Shown here: one piece after another, positions 62,338-64,000 of the stretch
How positions within the stretch are numbered: position 1 is the first letter of the stretch
Layout: each line of letters begins with the position of its first letter
Origin: Liquidambar formosana
Taxonomy: Eukaryota > Streptophyta > Magnoliopsida > Saxifragales > Altingiaceae
NCBI GenBank assembly: GCA_039720395.1
Contig: CM077832.1
Coordinates: forward strand, 30,112,303 to 30,176,302
Reading direction: 5' to 3'
DNA: 64,000 nucleotides
The notes under the pieces: generated by a model
What the model was told of the DNA's origin: nothing
The model's input: only the letters and a program-made list of their open reading frames with translations
Databases searched by the model: none
Position numbers and translations under genes: made by a program

Positions 62338-62408
62338 TAAGAAGTTGTAAGTTTTTTTTCAATAAATCTATGTACAATATAACTACAAAGAGAACTTTTC
62401 ATATAGTA

Positions 62409-62668
62409 ATCCCTCCGTTCTTATTTGACTGTCCCCTTTGAAAAAACACGCTTTTTTAGGTAACTCTATTAAATGCTTTCAAATCAAAACTTATGTTTTA
62501 AAATTCCAATTTTGCCCTCATGTGTACAAAACATCGGAAAAAGAGAAGAGACATTTTTAGGGGTAGTTTAGGAAATCAAACAAAAAGAATCATTGACTCT
62601 TTGAATGTGACAATAATTTTGGAACATCCCAAAATATAAAATAGGCCAATTAAATAAGAACAGAAGGA
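62409..62668. mobile_element. Stowaway-like MITE
   Basis: CCCTCCGTTCTTATTTGACT at the left and ATTAAATAAGAACAGAAGGAG at the right are inverted. Both are within a TAGTA/AGTA context, so the exact TA target is ambiguous by a few bases. About 260 bp, non-coding. Confidence 0.75.
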
Positions 62669-62861
62669 GTAGTATAGATAAATATATATAAAAGAGCTTT
62701 TGAACCGGATCTTGTACAATCTTTGAGGTTTGGGTTGAAAACTAGATAGGTTAAGATTGTAAAAAGTGATAAGTGATGAGTGATGGGTCGTATTCTATCA
62801 TTTATAGTTGGGAACAGGGGCGGAGCTAGGATTTAAAATTGCCCTGGGCTAAATAAAAAAT

Positions 62862-63127
62862 TATTCCTTCAATTCCACTATGTTTGATAACTTTTTATCA
62901 AGTAAATATTAAGGAGGAGCATTTATTGCATTATCGTGTCATCCATTTAATTTTAATTTTTCTAATTTTCCCTTCAAAAAGCTTTTCAAAAGAAAGAACT
63001 ACAATTATAATAAAGGTTATTTTTGTAAAGTAAAATTATTTTTGGTTTTGACTTTTGAAAATAATCAAATATTTTGGGACTTCCCAAAATAGAAAATGTG
63101 ATCAAACAAAGTGGAACGGAATAAGTA
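62862..63127. mobile_element. Stowaway-like MITE, second copy
   Basis: ATTCCTTCAATTCCACTATGT at the left pairs with ACAAAGTGGAACGGAATAAG at the right, with inner TTTGATAA/GTGATCAAA. About 266 bp, non-coding; ends accurate to a few bases. Confidence 0.72.
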
Positions 63128-63435
63128 ACAAACACAAATATATATATACACGAGAGGAATAAAACCAATTGACTTGACCTTATACTTAAGAATTCAAAGA
63201 AAATATAAAGTAAGTATGATAAATGGAAGAGTGACTTGGGCTTAGACAAATGCCATAGGTTGACTTTAAATGGACTAAACACTAAAAGAAGTAGGTATAA
63301 TAAATAGAAGAGTGATTTGGGTTTACAGAGATGTCATGGGTTAAGTTTAGATAGGCAAAAAACTAAAAGTTAAAGGCTTAATAGTTGTTGCCCTCTTTCT
63401 TTCCTGGGCTAAGGACCAAAAACCCAAATCATAAT

Positions 63436-63835
63436 GGGAACGGCTATTGCAACCCCCCATTCCTATAAGCCCACCCCCAATCCTTTAGGTTTTTAAGGTT
63501 TTATGCAAAATATAAAAAGTTTTTATGAAAACCGGCCATGGTGTCCACTAGAAAACATCATTTTGAACAACTTTGCAGAAGAAAGTTTTTCCAAAATCTA
63601 TCGTTTAAATATACTTTTTAGCCATTTATAGCCTTTATTTCATTTTTTGCCAAAAAGTCTACTTAAACGATAGATTTTGGAAAAATTTTCTCCTGTAAAG
63701 TTGTTCAAAATGATGTTTTCTAATGGACATCACGGCCGGTTTTTATAAAAACCTTTTATATTTTGCGTAAAACCTTAAAAACCTAAAGCATGGGGGGTGG
63801 GCATATAGGAATGGGGGGTTGCAATAGCCGTTCCC
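63436..63835. mobile_element. Mutator-like foldback MITE (GGCTATTGC family), perfect 9-bp duplication
   Basis: A 400-bp near-perfect foldback. Left GGGAACGGCTATTGCAACCC equals the reverse complement of the right end. AATCATAAT flanks both sides (63427-63435 and 63836-63844). The interior matches the intron-2 element at 49390 (GTCCACTAGAAAACATCATT, AACAACTTTG). The very similar arms suggest a young insertion. Confidence 0.9.
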
Positions 63836-63844
63836 AATCATAAT

Positions 63845-64000
63845 ACCTACAAAAAAACAAATGGCCCAATCTGCCTTGGGCTGCCTCCTCTTTGGCTCCG
63901 CCCTTGGTTGGGAGTAGGAGGGTCATGAATGTGCCATTGAGGTTGAACAATGAAAATTTGGACCGACTTATACGATTGTAGTTCACACTTACACTATGTC
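63845..64000. other. Window end, no feature seen
   Basis: No recognisable gene or repeat boundary in the last 155 bases. Confidence 0.4.

Overview
The window is nuclear DNA of a flowering plant, almost certainly a eudicot. It is AT-rich, with long (TA)n and (CT)n microsatellites, spliceosomal introns with GT/AG borders, many small non-autonomous transposons, and proteins that match angiosperm families along their whole length. I cannot name the species. No prokaryotic, organellar, rRNA, tRNA or CRISPR features were seen.

I support four protein-coding genes. (1) An intronless U-box/ARM E3 ubiquitin ligase gene of the PUB27/28-like group is at 7440-8672 (-). (2) A small secreted-peptide gene of the IDA-LIKE 6/7 type is at 23637-23873 (+). 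(3) A 20-exon TONSOKU/BRUSHY1/MGOUN3 gene is at 31857-52827 (-). Its spliced product is 1354 aa, with N-terminal TPRs and C-terminal leucine-rich repeats. (4) A 7-exon WNK8/10-like protein kinase gene is at 54162-57306 (-), 634 aa. The PUB and IDL genes belong to families linked to defence and cell-wall signalling, TONSOKU to replication-coupled repair and chromatin inheritance, and WNK to ion, flowering and G-protein signalling. They are ordinary neighbours on a chromosome and not a functional cluster. WNK and TONSOKU are head to tail with a 1.3 kb gap that holds the TONSOKU promoter, including an E2F-type site.

The rest is repeat-rich. 0-6 kb: a 1.17 kb foldback element with a 9-bp target duplication, a 172-bp MITE, and two overlapping tandem-duplication systems. 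10-14.3 kb: a SINE with a 15-bp target duplication, a Mutator-like element (10750-13489) that contains a complete solo LTR (10966-12330), and a hAT-like MITE with an 8-bp duplication. 14.3-23 kb: mostly AT-rich DNA with short repeats and two MITEs. 24-31 kb: microsatellite-associated hairpin fragments and AT-rich DNA. 32.6-52.5 kb: TONSOKU introns that host hAT-like, Mutator-like and Stowaway-like insertions. 58-64 kb: foldback, Harbinger-like, Stowaway-like and Mutator-like elements packed close together.

No new protein system was found. The most notable material is the nested transposon archaeology, where target-site duplications fix the order of insertion; a hairpin MITE family found only in or next to (TA)n tracts; and a decayed tandem copy of the end of TONSOKU exon 1 inside intron 1. 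All boundaries were read by eye from the sequence, and no database or alignment was run.
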